A stretch of 64,000 nucleotides of DNA from AC-37 sp036389295. GTDB lineage: Bacteria; Actinomycetota; Thermoleophilia; Solirubrobacterales; Thermoleophilaceae. Location: the NCBI GenBank assembly GCA_036389295.1, contig DASVQB010000055.1, forward strand, positions 25,564-89,563, read 5' to 3'. The translations under genes were made by a program, and so were the position numbers. The notes under the pieces are model-generated. The model saw only the letters and a program-made list of their open reading frames with translations, did not search any database and was not told where the DNA came from. Below, piece by piece: positions 50,506 to 58,453 of this stretch (position 1 is the stretch's first letter; the number at the start of each line of letters is the position of its first letter).

Positions 50506-51225
50506 CTACTTCGCCTCGCCCTCGAGCGCGTTCGTCGCGGTCAGGAGGTCGCCGGTCGTCGCCTGGATCGCCGCGGCGTCGTCCTCGCCGTCGAGCGCGG
50601 CCCTCACCTTGCCGAGCCCCGTCTCGATCGTCTCGACGGCGCCGGGGTTCTCGGCGGTGAGCTGCTTCCGGGACGACTCGAAGAGCTTGGAGAAGGCCTC
50701 GTACGCGCGCTTCGTGCCGCGCGCGTCGTCGTTCTTCGCCTCCTCGTTCAGGTCGCGCGCGGCGGCCTTCATCTGCTCGAGGACGGCGATCAGGCCCTGC
50801 TCGGTACCGGCCGCCTTCCCGGTGACCGCGGCGGCCGCCGCGTTGACGGCCGTCTGGAGCGCCTTGGCCTCGCGGCTCGCGCCGGCGAGGTCGCCGCGGG
50901 CGACGGCGCCCCCGACGGCGTCGGACTCCTCCTCGATCCGCCTCGCGAGCTCGGGGCCCTTCGACTCGATCGTCGAGCGGCCCGTCTCGAACAGCCGGTC
51001 GAAGGTCTCGATCGCCCGCTGGGAGCCGTCCTCGTCCTCGTACGAGGTCTCCCTGACGACGTCCGACGCCGCCAGCTGGAGGTTGGCCATGGCGGACGCC
51101 GCCTGGGCGGCCGACGGGGTGCCCGAGGACGTGGTGCTGGTCGAGTCGTCGTCCCCGCAGCCGGCTCCGGCGAGCAGCGCGAGGGCGAGGGCGGCGGCTG
51201 CGAGGAGGTGGCGCGGCTGCGTCAC
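50506..51225 (-). CDS. Predicted helical lipoprotein
   Basis: A 239-residue lipoprotein. The signal and lipobox are LLAAAALALALLAGAGC at the N-terminus (GTG start 51225), followed by an acidic/Ser-Thr spacer. The rest is predicted long helices with two related halves, TFDRLFETGRSTIESKGPEL and AFSKLFESSRKQLTAENPGA, suggesting an internal duplication. It ends VRAALDGEDDAAAIQATTGDLLTATNALEG. Such helical lipoproteins can bind metals or proteins at the membrane surface, but no specific family was recognised. Confidence 0.75.
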   Translation of the reverse strand: MTQPRHLLAAAALALALLAGAGCGDDDSTSTTSSGTPSAAQAASAMANLQLAASDVVRETSYEDEDGSQRAIETFDRLFETGRSTIESKGPELARRIEEESDAVGGAVARGDLAGASREAKALQTAVNAAAAAVTGKAAGTEQGLIAVLEQMKAAARDLNEEAKNDDARGTKRAYEAFSKLFESSRKQLTAENPGAVETIETGLGKVRAALDGEDDAAAIQATTGDLLTATNALEGEAK

Positions 51226-51322
51226 GGCGCGGGACCTTAACGCCTGGTCGAGCGGCGCGGGCGCCGGCGGTCCGGGAGCGCCGGGGGCGCGCCCCGCCCC
51301 GCGCGCAGGGCGCGAATTCACG

Positions 51323-51335
51323 TTAGGATGACTAA
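51323..51335. promoter_or_regulatory. Palindrome at the start of the TetR gene, possible operator
   Basis: TTAG-GATGA-CTAA (51323-51335) is an AT-rich inverted repeat with 4-base arms that overlaps the ATG at 51328. In a GC-rich region this stands out and suggests autoregulation by the TetR protein. A second ATG (51337) lies just after it. Short, so weak on its own. Confidence 0.3.
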
Positions 51336-51936
51336 TATGAATATCGCCTCCACGCGGCGTCCCTACCGGATGCTCGCGCGAGCGGAGGCGATGCAGGCGA
51401 CCGCGGACCGGATCCTCGACGCCGCGATCGACGTCTTCTGGGAGCAGCCCGGCGATCGGATCTCGCTCGACGAGGTCGCGGATCGCGCGGGCGTCTCCGT
51501 CCAGACCGTCATCCGCCGCTTCGGCGGCAGGGACGGCCTGACGGCCGCGGCCGGCGATCGCGTCGCGGGGCGCGTCCGCCGTCAGCGCGACGAGGCCCGG
51601 GCCGGGGACCTGCGCGGCGCCGTGCGCGTCCTCGTCGACCACTACGAGGAGATGGGCGAGCGCGTGCTGAGGATGCTGGCGGAGGAGCAGCGCGTGCCGG
51701 CGCTTCGCGAGATCGCCGACCGGGGCCGCGACCTCCACCGCGCCTGGTGCGCGCGCGTGTTCGCGCCCGCTCTCGCCGGGCGGGACGGGATCGAGCGCGA
51801 GCGCCGGCTCGCGCAGCTCGCCGCCGTGTGCGACGTCCACACCTGGAAGCTGCTCCGGCAGGACTCCGGTCTCAGCCGCCGCCAGACCGAGCTGGCCGTG
51901 GTCGAGCTCCTGCGACCGCTGGTCGAGGGGTCATGA
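51328..51936 (+). CDS. TetR-family transcriptional regulator
   Basis: A 202-residue TetR regulator. The helix-turn-helix is ATADRILDAAIDVFWEQPGDRISLDEVADRAGVSVQTVIRRFGGRDGLTAAAG (about residues 25-77), with the family's RAGVSxxTxxRxFxxxxxL signature. The C-terminal ligand domain is less conserved (AVRVLVDHYEEMGERVLRML). Starts at ATG 51328 or 51337. It overlaps the glycosyltransferase gene by 4 bases (ATGA) and probably controls this operon in response to a small ligand. Confidence 0.92.
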   Translation: MTNMNIASTRRPYRMLARAEAMQATADRILDAAIDVFWEQPGDRISLDEVADRAGVSVQTVIRRFGGRDGLTAAAGDRVAGRVRRQRDEARAGDLRGAVRVLVDHYEEMGERVLRMLAEEQRVPALREIADRGRDLHRAWCARVFAPALAGRDGIERERRLAQLAAVCDVHTWKLLRQDSGLSRRQTELAVVELLRPLVEGS

Positions 51937-53201
51937 CCTCCCGCGTCCTCGCGTACACGTCGCCCGCCCGCGGGCACCTCTTCCCGCTCACGCCGATCCT
52001 CGACGAGCTCCGGCGGCGGGGGCACGCGATCTCCCTGCGCACGCTCGGCTCGGAGGTCGAGTCGATGCGCCGCCGCGGCTTCGACGCTGCTCCGATCGAC
52101 CCCGCGATCGAGGCGATCCGGCACGACGACTTCAGGGCGCGGACGCCGCGGGGAGCCCTGAGGCGGTCGATCGCGACGTTCTGCGCGCGGGCGGAGCACG
52201 ACGGCGCCGACCTGGCGGAGGCGATCGCCGGGGAGCGGCCGGACGCCCTGCTCGTCGACGTCAACAGCTGGGGCGCCCTGGCCGCGGCCGAGGCCTGGGG
52301 CGGCCCGTGGGCGGCGTTGTGTCCGTACCCCCTCCCCCTCCCGTCGCGCGACGCTCCGCCGTTCGGTCCGGGGCTGGCGCCCGCCCGCGGGTCGCTCGGT
52401 CGGCTGCGCGACCGGCTGCTGAGGCCCGTCTTCTGGGGCGCGTTCGCGCGCTCGACGCTGCCGCCGCTGAACGGGGTCCGCGAGCGGATCGGGCTGCCGC
52501 CGCTCGGCTCGACCGAGGAGATCTTCACGCGGCCGCCGCTGCTGCTCTACACGACCGCCGAGCCGTTCGAGTACCCGCGCGGCGACTGGCCGGCGAACGT
52601 CGCGATGGTCGGGCCGTGCGACTGGGATCCGCCCGCCGAGGCGCCGGCGTGGCTCGACTCCGTCGACCGCCCGATCGTGGTCGTGACCACCTCGTCGGAG
52701 GCCCAGGACGACGCGAGGCTGGTCCAGACGGCGCTCGACGCGCTCGCCGGCGAAGCGCTCCAGGTCGTCGCGACGCTGCCCGCCGGGGACCCGGATCGCC
52801 TCCGCGTCCCCGCGAACGCGCTCGTCGAGCGCTGGCTCCCGCACGGGCCGCTGCTCGACCGGGCGGCGTGTGCGGTCACGCACGGCGGCATGGGTGCTAC
52901 GCAGAAGGCGCTCGCCCGCGGGGTGCCGGTCTGCGCCGTGCCCTTCGGACGCGACCAGCTCGAGGTGGCGCGCCGCGTCGAGGTGGCCGGCGCCGGCACC
53001 CGGCTGCCGGCGCGGCGCCTCAGCGCGCCACGGCTGAGGACCTCGGTCGTGGAGGCCATCCGCCGCCGCGGCGGGGCCGCTCGCGTCGCCGACGGGTACC
53101 GCGCCGCGGGCGGGCCCGGCGCGGCAGCGGACGCCTTCGAGGCGGCGCTGACGCGACCGACGCGGCGCCGGGCGCCTCGTGCCGGTACGGTCCAGCGATG
53201 A
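51933..53201 (+). CDS. MGT-type glycosyltransferase (GT1 family, natural-product style)
   Basis: A 422-residue GT-B enzyme of the macroside/UDP-glycosyltransferase type. It opens MTSRVLAYTSPARGHLFPLTPILDELRRRGHAI with the characteristic HxxP/PxxGH loop. The donor domain contains IVVVTTSSEAQDDARLVQTALDAL and the PSPG-like region LVERWLPHGPLLDRAACAVTHGGMGATQKALARGVPVCAVPFGRDQLEVARRV. It likely adds a sugar to a small hydrophobic molecule. It is coupled on both sides by ATGA overlaps to the TetR gene and the nitrilase gene. Confidence 0.9.
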   Translation: MTSRVLAYTSPARGHLFPLTPILDELRRRGHAISLRTLGSEVESMRRRGFDAAPIDPAIEAIRHDDFRARTPRGALRRSIATFCARAEHDGADLAEAIAGERPDALLVDVNSWGALAAAEAWGGPWAALCPYPLPLPSRDAPPFGPGLAPARGSLGRLRDRLLRPVFWGAFARSTLPPLNGVRERIGLPPLGSTEEIFTRPPLLLYTTAEPFEYPRGDWPANVAMVGPCDWDPPAEAPAWLDSVDRPIVVVTTSSEAQDDARLVQTALDALAGEALQVVATLPAGDPDRLRVPANALVERWLPHGPLLDRAACAVTHGGMGATQKALARGVPVCAVPFGRDQLEVARRVEVAGAGTRLPARRLSAPRLRTSVVEAIRRRGGAARVADGYRAAGGPGAAADAFEAALTRPTRRRAPRAGTVQR

Positions 53202-54184
53202 CCGAGTTCCCCGTCGTCAGGGTCGCGGCCGTGCAGGCGACGCCGGTGATCCTCGACGCGCAGGCCACCACCGCCAAGGCGGTGCGCCTCATCGGCGAGG
53301 CCGCGGCGGAGGGCGCCAAGCTCGTCGTCCTGCCGGAGACGTTCATACCCGTCTACCCGTCAAACGTGTGGGGGGCCGGAGCCGCCTCGTTCACCGGCTG
53401 GGACGAACTGTGGGTGCGGCTCTGGGAGAACTCCGTCGACGTCCCGGGGCCGCTCGTCGACGAGCTCGTCGAGGCGTGCCGCGGGCACGACGTCCACTGC
53501 GCGATCGGCGTGAACGAGCGCGAGAGCGAGCGACCCGGGACGCTCTACAACACCCTGCTGCTGCTGGGGCCCGAGGGGCTCCTGTGGCGTCACCGCAAGC
53601 TCATGCCGACCCACCAGGAGCGCCTGTTCCACGGGATCGGGGCGGGCGACGACCTGCGCGTCGTCCCGACCCCCGTCGGCCGGATCGGCGGCCTCATCTG
53701 CTGGGAGAACCGGATGCCGATGGCGCGCTACGCGCTCGAGCGCCAGGGCCCGCAGATCTGGGTCGCCCCGACCGCCGACGACACGGACGCGTGGCTCGCG
53801 TCCATGCGCCACATCGCGATCGAGTCCGGGGCGTTCGTCGTCTCGGTGCCGCAGTACATACCGGCCTCCGCGTTCCCGGACGACCTGCCCGTCCCGCTGC
53901 CGGAGGGCAAGGAGGTCTTCGGCAAGGGCGGCGCCGCGATCGTCGACCCGCAGTGGGGCGAGGTGATCGCCGGGCCGCTCCGGGGCGAGGAGGGCATCCT
54001 CGTGGCCGACTGCCACCTGAGCCGCGGCCTGCAGGCGAAGCGCTGGTTCGACGCGGTCGGGCACTACAGCCGCGAGGACGTGCTGGGCGCGCCCGCGGCG
54101 TCGCCGAACGGGGCGGCGGCTGCTCCGCTCGCGGAGCCGCCTCCGGTCGAGCGGGTCGACGGCCCGGGCCAAGGCTCGGGCTGA
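53198..54184 (+). CDS. Nitrilase-family carbon-nitrogen hydrolase
   Basis: A 328-residue nitrilase with catalytic Glu47 (VVLPETFIP), Lys134 (WRHRKLMPTHQER) and Cys168 (GLICWENRMP). The THQER motif just after the lysine is typical of true nitrilases. It converts nitriles to acids or, in some branches, to amides. The ATG at 53198 overlaps the glycosyltransferase stop. The C-terminal 40 residues are Pro/Ala-rich. It probably works with the glycosyltransferase on the same small molecule, detoxifying or modifying it. Confidence 0.92.
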   Translation: MTEFPVVRVAAVQATPVILDAQATTAKAVRLIGEAAAEGAKLVVLPETFIPVYPSNVWGAGAASFTGWDELWVRLWENSVDVPGPLVDELVEACRGHDVHCAIGVNERESERPGTLYNTLLLLGPEGLLWRHRKLMPTHQERLFHGIGAGDDLRVVPTPVGRIGGLICWENRMPMARYALERQGPQIWVAPTADDTDAWLASMRHIAIESGAFVVSVPQYIPASAFPDDLPVPLPEGKEVFGKGGAAIVDPQWGEVIAGPLRGEEGILVADCHLSRGLQAKRWFDAVGHYSREDVLGAPAASPNGAAAAPLAEPPPVERVDGPGQGSG

Positions 54185-54271
54185 CGCGGTCCCGGCGGCG
54201 GGCGTCGTCACCGCCGCCGCGTCGTGCTGCCATACGCCCTTAGCGGTCTGGCTTGATGTAGAAAAGGAAGC

Positions 54272-56953
54272 GTGCCGACCGGTCGCGTCAAGTGGTTCAA
54301 CGACGACAAGGGCTTCGGCTTCGTCACGCCCGATGACGGCGGCCAGGACCTCTTCGTCCATTTCAGCGCGATAGAGGGCGACGGCTTCAGGACGCTCGTC
54401 GAGGGCGAGCCCGTCGCGTTCGAGGTCGAGGCCGGGGACAAGGGACCGAAGGCGGTCGAGGTGCGCGAGCTCTCGCCCCCGGCCGGGGCTCAGCCGTCGG
54501 CGGCCCCGGCTGCCCCGCCGAGGTCCGCCAAGGGATCCCCACCGCCGGAACGACCGAGAATCACGCCCGAGCAGGAGGTCGAGCAGTGGACGGACCTCGC
54601 CGAGCGCTTTTTGATGACGGGATCGCTGGACGATGCGCAGCAGGCGGTGGAGCGCGCGCTCCGTGTCGGCCCGTCCTCCCCGCGAGCGCTGCTCGTGGCA
54701 GGACGGGTCGCGCGGCGAAGCGGTGACTACGTCGATGCCGAGAGGCTGCTTCGACGCGCCCAGGACCTCCCGCCGGTGACGGTCCCGGCCACCGAGGAGC
54801 TGGGACTGCTGGCAATCGACCTCGGTCGCCCCGAGGAGGCCCTCGCCCAGCTGCGTCGGGTCGAGGCCGAAGGCGGCCTGTCGGGCGAAGGCCGCGCAGC
54901 GCTGAGATCGGCCGAAGAGCTCCTGAGCGGCGGGCCGTCGGGAACGGAGGCCGGGTCGGAGCCCGAGTCGAGGCCCTCGGCGGAGCCGGAAGCCGAGTCA
55001 CAGCCCGAACCCGAGCCATCGGAGTCCGCGTCGGCACCGGAGGCTTCCCCCGAGCCGGAGCCTCCGCCCGAGCCGCAGCCTCCGCCCGAGCCGCAGCCCT
55101 CGCCCGAGCCGCAGCCCTCGCCCGAGCCCGAGCCTCCGCCCCCCTCGGCCGCGCCGGCGCGGGTCACGCCTCCCAGCGTGCGGGTCCACGGCGATCGCTG
55201 GACCATCGAGGACGAGCTCGGGTACTCGCTCTATGCCGAGGCGATGAAGGAGTTCATCCTTCACCCCGACACCACGCCGCCGCTCGTGATCAGCGTCCAG
55301 GGGCCCTGGGGGCAGGGCAAGACGAGCCTGATGCGGATGGTGCAGAGTCGACTCGACCCCGGCCACCCGGACTTCGAGGCCGCGACCGCCGGGCCCGGCC
55401 GCCGGCCGCCGGAGACGAGCTTCGGCGACCTGCGGCGAGCGTTGGACGAGGACGTCGCCGTCACGGCGAGCAAGCCCGACGGCGCCCGCACCGTCTGGTT
55501 CAACGCCTGGCGCTACCAGAGCAGCGAGGAGCTCTGGGCGGGCCTCGCCCACGCGATCCTCAGCCAGCTCACGGCGAGGCTGCCGCGCCTCGAGCGCGAG
55601 CGGTTCTGGCTGAAGCTCCAGCTCGCCCGGGTGGACCCCGGCGCGCTCCGGACCGACATCTACCGGGCGGCGTTCGACCGCTTCCTGCCGCGCGTGGTGG
55701 GTCGGGTGGCGATGCTGCTCGGCGCCCTCCTCGTCGTCGGCCTGACCCTCGCCGCCGCGGGAGCGGCGACGGTCGCCGGCGGCGCGTCGGGCGCGCTCTC
55801 GACCGTGGGCGTGGGACTCGCGAGCAGCTCCGCGGTGGGAGCCGTCGCGGGCGCTCTCGTCGGCTGGATGCGCGCGAAGCACGACGCGCTCGCGAAGCCG
55901 CTCGAGGGGGCGTACTCGCGGCTCGTACAGCAGCCGGAGTACAAGTCGAAGGCCGGCTACCTACATCTCGTCGAGGAGGACATGGGCAGCGCATTGGGGC
56001 TGCTCGCCCCGGCGGACGCGCCCGTCGTCGTCTTCATCGACGACCTGGACCGGTGCGCGCCGGAGAAGATCGGGCAGGTCCTGGAGGCGGTGAACCTGTT
56101 CCTCGGCGGCGAGTACCCGGACTGCGTGTTCGTGTTGGGGATCGACGCGGAGGTGGTCGCGGCGTCAATGGAGGTCGTGCACGCCGATCTGCTCACGCGG
56201 ATGGGCAGCCGCCGCGGCGAGCTCGGCTGGCGCTTCATGGACAAGTTCGTGCAGCTCCCGTTCGTCCTCCCGCGCTTGAGCACCAAGCAGCGCAGCGCCT
56301 TCCTCGACCGCCTGATCGGCCCTTCCGGCGACCTCGATCCCGACGCGACCCCGCTCGCCGACCTGCGCGACGAGGTCGGGCAGCTACCTCCCGACGCCTC
56401 GCTCAAGCAGATCGGGGAGATCGCCGCGCGCCTCGACCCGGACGGGCAGGCCGAAGCACTCGACTTGGCGCGGTCGGCCATCGCACGCGGCGCGCGCGAG
56501 TTCCGCGACACGGACCCCGAGATGCTCGCAGCGCTTCACACGCAGCTCGCGTTCCTCTCCGACAACCCGCGGACGATCAAGCGCGCGGTCAACCTGTACC
56601 GCTTCTACCGCTTCACCGCGTGGGCGCGGGAGGCCTCGCCGCTCGGACTCGACGCGGCGACTCCGGACCAGATCGCACGCTGGATAGTCCCGATCGTCCG
56701 CTGGCCGGACTTCGTCCGCTGGATCCAGGCCCTCCAGGAGGAGGGCGCGTCCGAGGACGGGCGGGACGCCGTCGACGTCGCGCGCATCCTCGAAGCCGCA
56801 CGTGCCGACGGATCGGCGAGCGCGTTCGCGGACGACCTGGCCGCACTCGGGATCGAGGCCGGTTGGGCGCGCGACGTCGAGCTCTGGCGCTACCTGCGCT
56901 CGCTCGACTCCGCAGACGCCCTAGACGACGCAGAGCGCTGCGGGATGTGGTGA
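54272..56953 (+). CDS. Cold-shock domain / TPR-like / KAP P-loop NTPase fusion protein
   Basis: An 893-residue multidomain protein. Residues 1-68 are a cold-shock domain, GRVKWFNDDKGFGFVTPDDGG and LFVHFSAI, with the RNP1/RNP2 aromatic nucleic-acid surface. Residues ~105-215 are TPR-like helices (AERFLMTGSLDDAQQAVERALRV; GLLAIDLGRPEEALAQLRRV). Residues ~220-300 are a Pro/Glu repeat linker. From ~305 on is a KAP NTPase: Walker A GPWGQGKTSLM (344-354), then a Trp motif VWFNAWRYQSSEELWAGL, two membrane helices (~475-535), and Walker B VVVFIDDLDRCAPEKI (~586-601). KAP proteins, such as F-plasmid PifA, can act in phage exclusion; the fusion may link RNA sensing to a membrane response. GTG start with AAGGAAG upstream. 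Expression as a lone gene with a short promoter region is likely. Confidence 0.9.
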   Translation: MPTGRVKWFNDDKGFGFVTPDDGGQDLFVHFSAIEGDGFRTLVEGEPVAFEVEAGDKGPKAVEVRELSPPAGAQPSAAPAAPPRSAKGSPPPERPRITPEQEVEQWTDLAERFLMTGSLDDAQQAVERALRVGPSSPRALLVAGRVARRSGDYVDAERLLRRAQDLPPVTVPATEELGLLAIDLGRPEEALAQLRRVEAEGGLSGEGRAALRSAEELLSGGPSGTEAGSEPESRPSAEPEAESQPEPEPSESASAPEASPEPEPPPEPQPPPEPQPSPEPQPSPEPEPPPPSAAPARVTPPSVRVHGDRWTIEDELGYSLYAEAMKEFILHPDTTPPLVISVQGPWGQGKTSLMRMVQSRLDPGHPDFEAATAGPGRRPPETSFGDLRRALDEDVAVTASKPDGARTVWFNAWRYQSSEELWAGLAHAILSQLTARLPRLERERFWLKLQLARVDPGALRTDIYRAAFDRFLPRVVGRVAMLLGALLVVGLTLAAAGAATVAGGASGALSTVGVGLASSSAVGAVAGALVGWMRAKHDALAKPLEGAYSRLVQQPEYKSKAGYLHLVEEDMGSALGLLAPADAPVVVFIDDLDRCAPEKIGQVLEAVNLFLGGEYPDCVFVLGIDAEVVAASMEVVHADLLTRMGSRRGELGWRFMDKFVQLPFVLPRLSTKQRSAFLDRLIGPSGDLDPDATPLADLRDEVGQLPPDASLKQIGEIAARLDPDGQAEALDLARSAIARGAREFRDTDPEMLAALHTQLAFLSDNPRTIKRAVNLYRFYRFTAWAREASPLGLDAATPDQIARWIVPIVRWPDFVRWIQALQEEGASEDGRDAVDVARILEAARADGSASAFADDLAALGIEAGWARDVELWRYLRSLDSADALDDAERCGMW
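55061..55132. repeat. Four 18-bp tandem repeats in the KAP gene linker
   Basis: Units of CCTCCGCCCGAGCCGCAG (55061-55078, 55079-55096) and CCCTCGCCCGAGCCGCAG-like variants (55097-55114, 55115-55132) encode PPPEPQ/PSPEPQ. They form a proline-glutamate linker between the TPR-like and NTPase regions. Copy number could differ among relatives without changing the frame. Confidence 0.85.
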
Positions 56954-57032
56954 CGCCCGGCGTGAACGGATCGGCGGTGCCCGGGAGCAGCTATCGGGAC
57001 GCTGCCCCGTAGGTTGCGGTACGCGACTTCGA

Positions 57033-57299
57033 TCAGGCGGTAGCTGCGGCGCGCCGCCGCGCGTGCGCGTAGAGCGTCTCAGGCGCGATGTCGGCCTCGT
57101 TCGGCCAGACGACCGTTCCAGCCTCCGGGTCGGCGCGAAGCTGGCGGAAGAACGCTGGGTCGCGCAGACGCTCGAAGACGCCGCCGTAGTCGAGGAGGTA
57201 GGCGAGGTCGACGTCAGCCGCGGTTCCGTCCTCGAAGCGAACGTTGACGGTGTAGCCGTCCCCCGGGGCGGCCTCGACCAGGAGAGGAGTGCTGCGCAT
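57033..57299 (-). CDS. DUF2442-domain protein
   Basis: An 88-residue protein matching the DUF2442 style: LVEAAPGDGYTVNVRFEDGTAADVDLAYLL, with GGVFERLRDPAFFRQLRADPEAGTVVWPNEADIAPETLYAHAR. These small proteins usually follow a DUF4160 gene in toxin-antitoxin-like pairs. Here the upstream DUF4160 gene is damaged (57319-57453), leaving this partner intact. It is 19 bases downstream of that remnant and likely shared its transcript. The molecular role of the family is not established. Confidence 0.85.
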   Translation of the reverse strand: MRSTPLLVEAAPGDGYTVNVRFEDGTAADVDLAYLLDYGGVFERLRDPAFFRQLRADPEAGTVVWPNEADIAPETLYAHARRRAAATA

Positions 57300-57318
57300 G
57301 CGGCCGATGGTAGACCGT

Positions 57319-57453
57319 CTACCGGAGCGGCTCGATCTTCTGGAGCGGCTGATGCCGCCGCGCGCGATCCCAGTTGCCGCGGAGCTCGCCTGGTGAGCGC
57401 GCGCCCACTCGGCTACGAGCCGCCCGGCCGTAGAAGGCGCTGATCCTCGGCAC
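57319..57453 (-). pseudogene. DUF4160 gene with internal deletion
   Basis: The frame starts VPRISAFYG, the exact N-terminal motif of DUF4160 proteins, and ends with ELRGNWDRARRHQPLQKIEPL, their exact C-terminal motif. The middle of the domain, including the HPPHFHA-type histidine motif expected after FYG, is missing: only about a dozen residues join the two ends, whereas normal members are roughly 80 residues. The deletion keeps the reading frame. Start GTG 57453. The product (44 residues) is probably inactive. It sits next to its usual DUF2442 partner. Confidence 0.75.
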
Positions 57454-57586
57454 GACCTCGATGATGTCCAGGGCGACGGATGGAGCTATGCGATACCTCG
57501 TCCGCCTTCGCTCGGTTCTAAATGAGGGCGTTTCCTGCCGAGTCTCGGCACCAAAGAAAGGCCGCACCTGCGCGGTTCAACGTTAG

Positions 57587-57660
57587 TCGGGGCGCCCGGA
57601 TTTGAACCGGGGACCTCACCGACCCGAACGGTGCGCGCTACCAGGCTGCGCCACGCCCCG
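57587..57660 (-). tRNA. tRNA-Pro(CGG)
   Basis: The minus strand folds as a cloverleaf. The acceptor is CGGGGCG/CGCCCCG, the D-arm is GCGC-AGCCTGGTA-GCGC, the anticodon stem is CACCG/CGGTG with loop TTCGGGT (anticodon CGG, 57624-57626), and the T-arm is CCCGG-TTCAAAT-CCGGG. The discriminator base is A and no CCA is encoded. It reads the CCG proline codon. It marks the edge of the KAP/DUF2442 region and could be an integration site. Confidence 0.95.
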
Positions 57661-57737
57661 ACGGGCGTCAGTCTAGAGGCTCGGATCGGGGCCGCGGCGG
57701 CGCGGCGGGCGGCGCCGCGGCCCGGTCCGCAGGGGCC

Positions 57738-58388
57738 CTACGACGACGCCAGGCCCACCGGGCAGCTCACGCCGGTCCCGCCCAGGCCGCAGTAGCCGTT
57801 CGGGTTCTTGGCGAGGTACTGCTGGTGGTACGGCTCGGCGTAGTAGAAGTCGCCGGCGGGCGCGACCTCGGTCGTGACCTCGCCGTAGCCGGACTCGCGC
57901 AGGCGTTCGGCGAACGTCCTGCGGGAGGCCTCCGCGGCGGCCCGCTGGGCGTCGCCGTGGAAGTAGATCGCGGACCGGTACTGGGTCCCGAGGTCGTTGC
58001 CCTGGCGCATTCCCTGGGTCGGGTCGTGGCCCTCCCAGAAGATCCGGAGCAGCTCCTCGTAGCTCGTCTTCGCCGGGTCGAGCACCGCCAGCACGACCTC
58101 GGCGTGGCCGGTGCTGCCCGAGCAGACCTCCTCGTAGGTCGGGTTCGGGGTGAACCCGCCGGCGTAGCCGACCGCGGTCGTCCACACGCCGGGCGCCTGC
58201 CAGAACAGCCGCTCGGCTCCCCAGAAGCAGCCCATCCCGAACACGGCCCGCTCGAGCCCGTCCGGGAACGGCGGCGCGAGCGGGTTGCCCAGCACCTCGT
58301 GGCGGTCGGGGACGGCGATCGGCGTGTCCCGGCCGGGGAGCGCCCGCTCGGGCTCGATCATCTTGGACTTCTCGCGGAAGAAGAGCAC
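57738..58388 (-). CDS. msrA: Peptide methionine sulfoxide reductase A
   Basis: A 216-residue MsrA that reduces methionine-S-sulfoxide in proteins. The catalytic motif is AVFGMGCFWGAERLFWQAPGV with GCFWG. It is followed by YAGGFTPNPTYEEVCSGSTGHAEVV, and GNDLGTQYRSAIYF and PYHQQYLAKNPNGYCGLGGTG, where the resolving Cys may lie in NGYCGLGG. The start is ATG 58388; an inner ATG at 58361 is possible. Normal length; leftward, alone between the tRNA and the NUDIX gene. Confidence 0.95.
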   Translation of the reverse strand: MLFFREKSKMIEPERALPGRDTPIAVPDRHEVLGNPLAPPFPDGLERAVFGMGCFWGAERLFWQAPGVWTTAVGYAGGFTPNPTYEEVCSGSTGHAEVVLAVLDPAKTSYEELLRIFWEGHDPTQGMRQGNDLGTQYRSAIYFHGDAQRAAAEASRRTFAERLRESGYGEVTTEVAPAGDFYYAEPYHQQYLAKNPNGYCGLGGTGVSCPVGLASS

Positions 58389-58453
58389 GGTTGCATCTTA
58401 GGTCTCGCGAGCGGCGATTCCGTTACGGCCCTCCTGGCTACAGTCGCCCGACC

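Noticed and set aside
54950..55140. CRISPR-like or other array in the tandem repeats of the KAP gene.
   Set aside because: The 18-bp repeats are contiguous without unique spacers and encode an in-frame Pro/Glu linker.
57587..57660. An attachment site (attL/attR pair) for an element at tRNA-Pro.
   Set aside because: No second copy of the tRNA 3' end and no integrase gene were found in the window.
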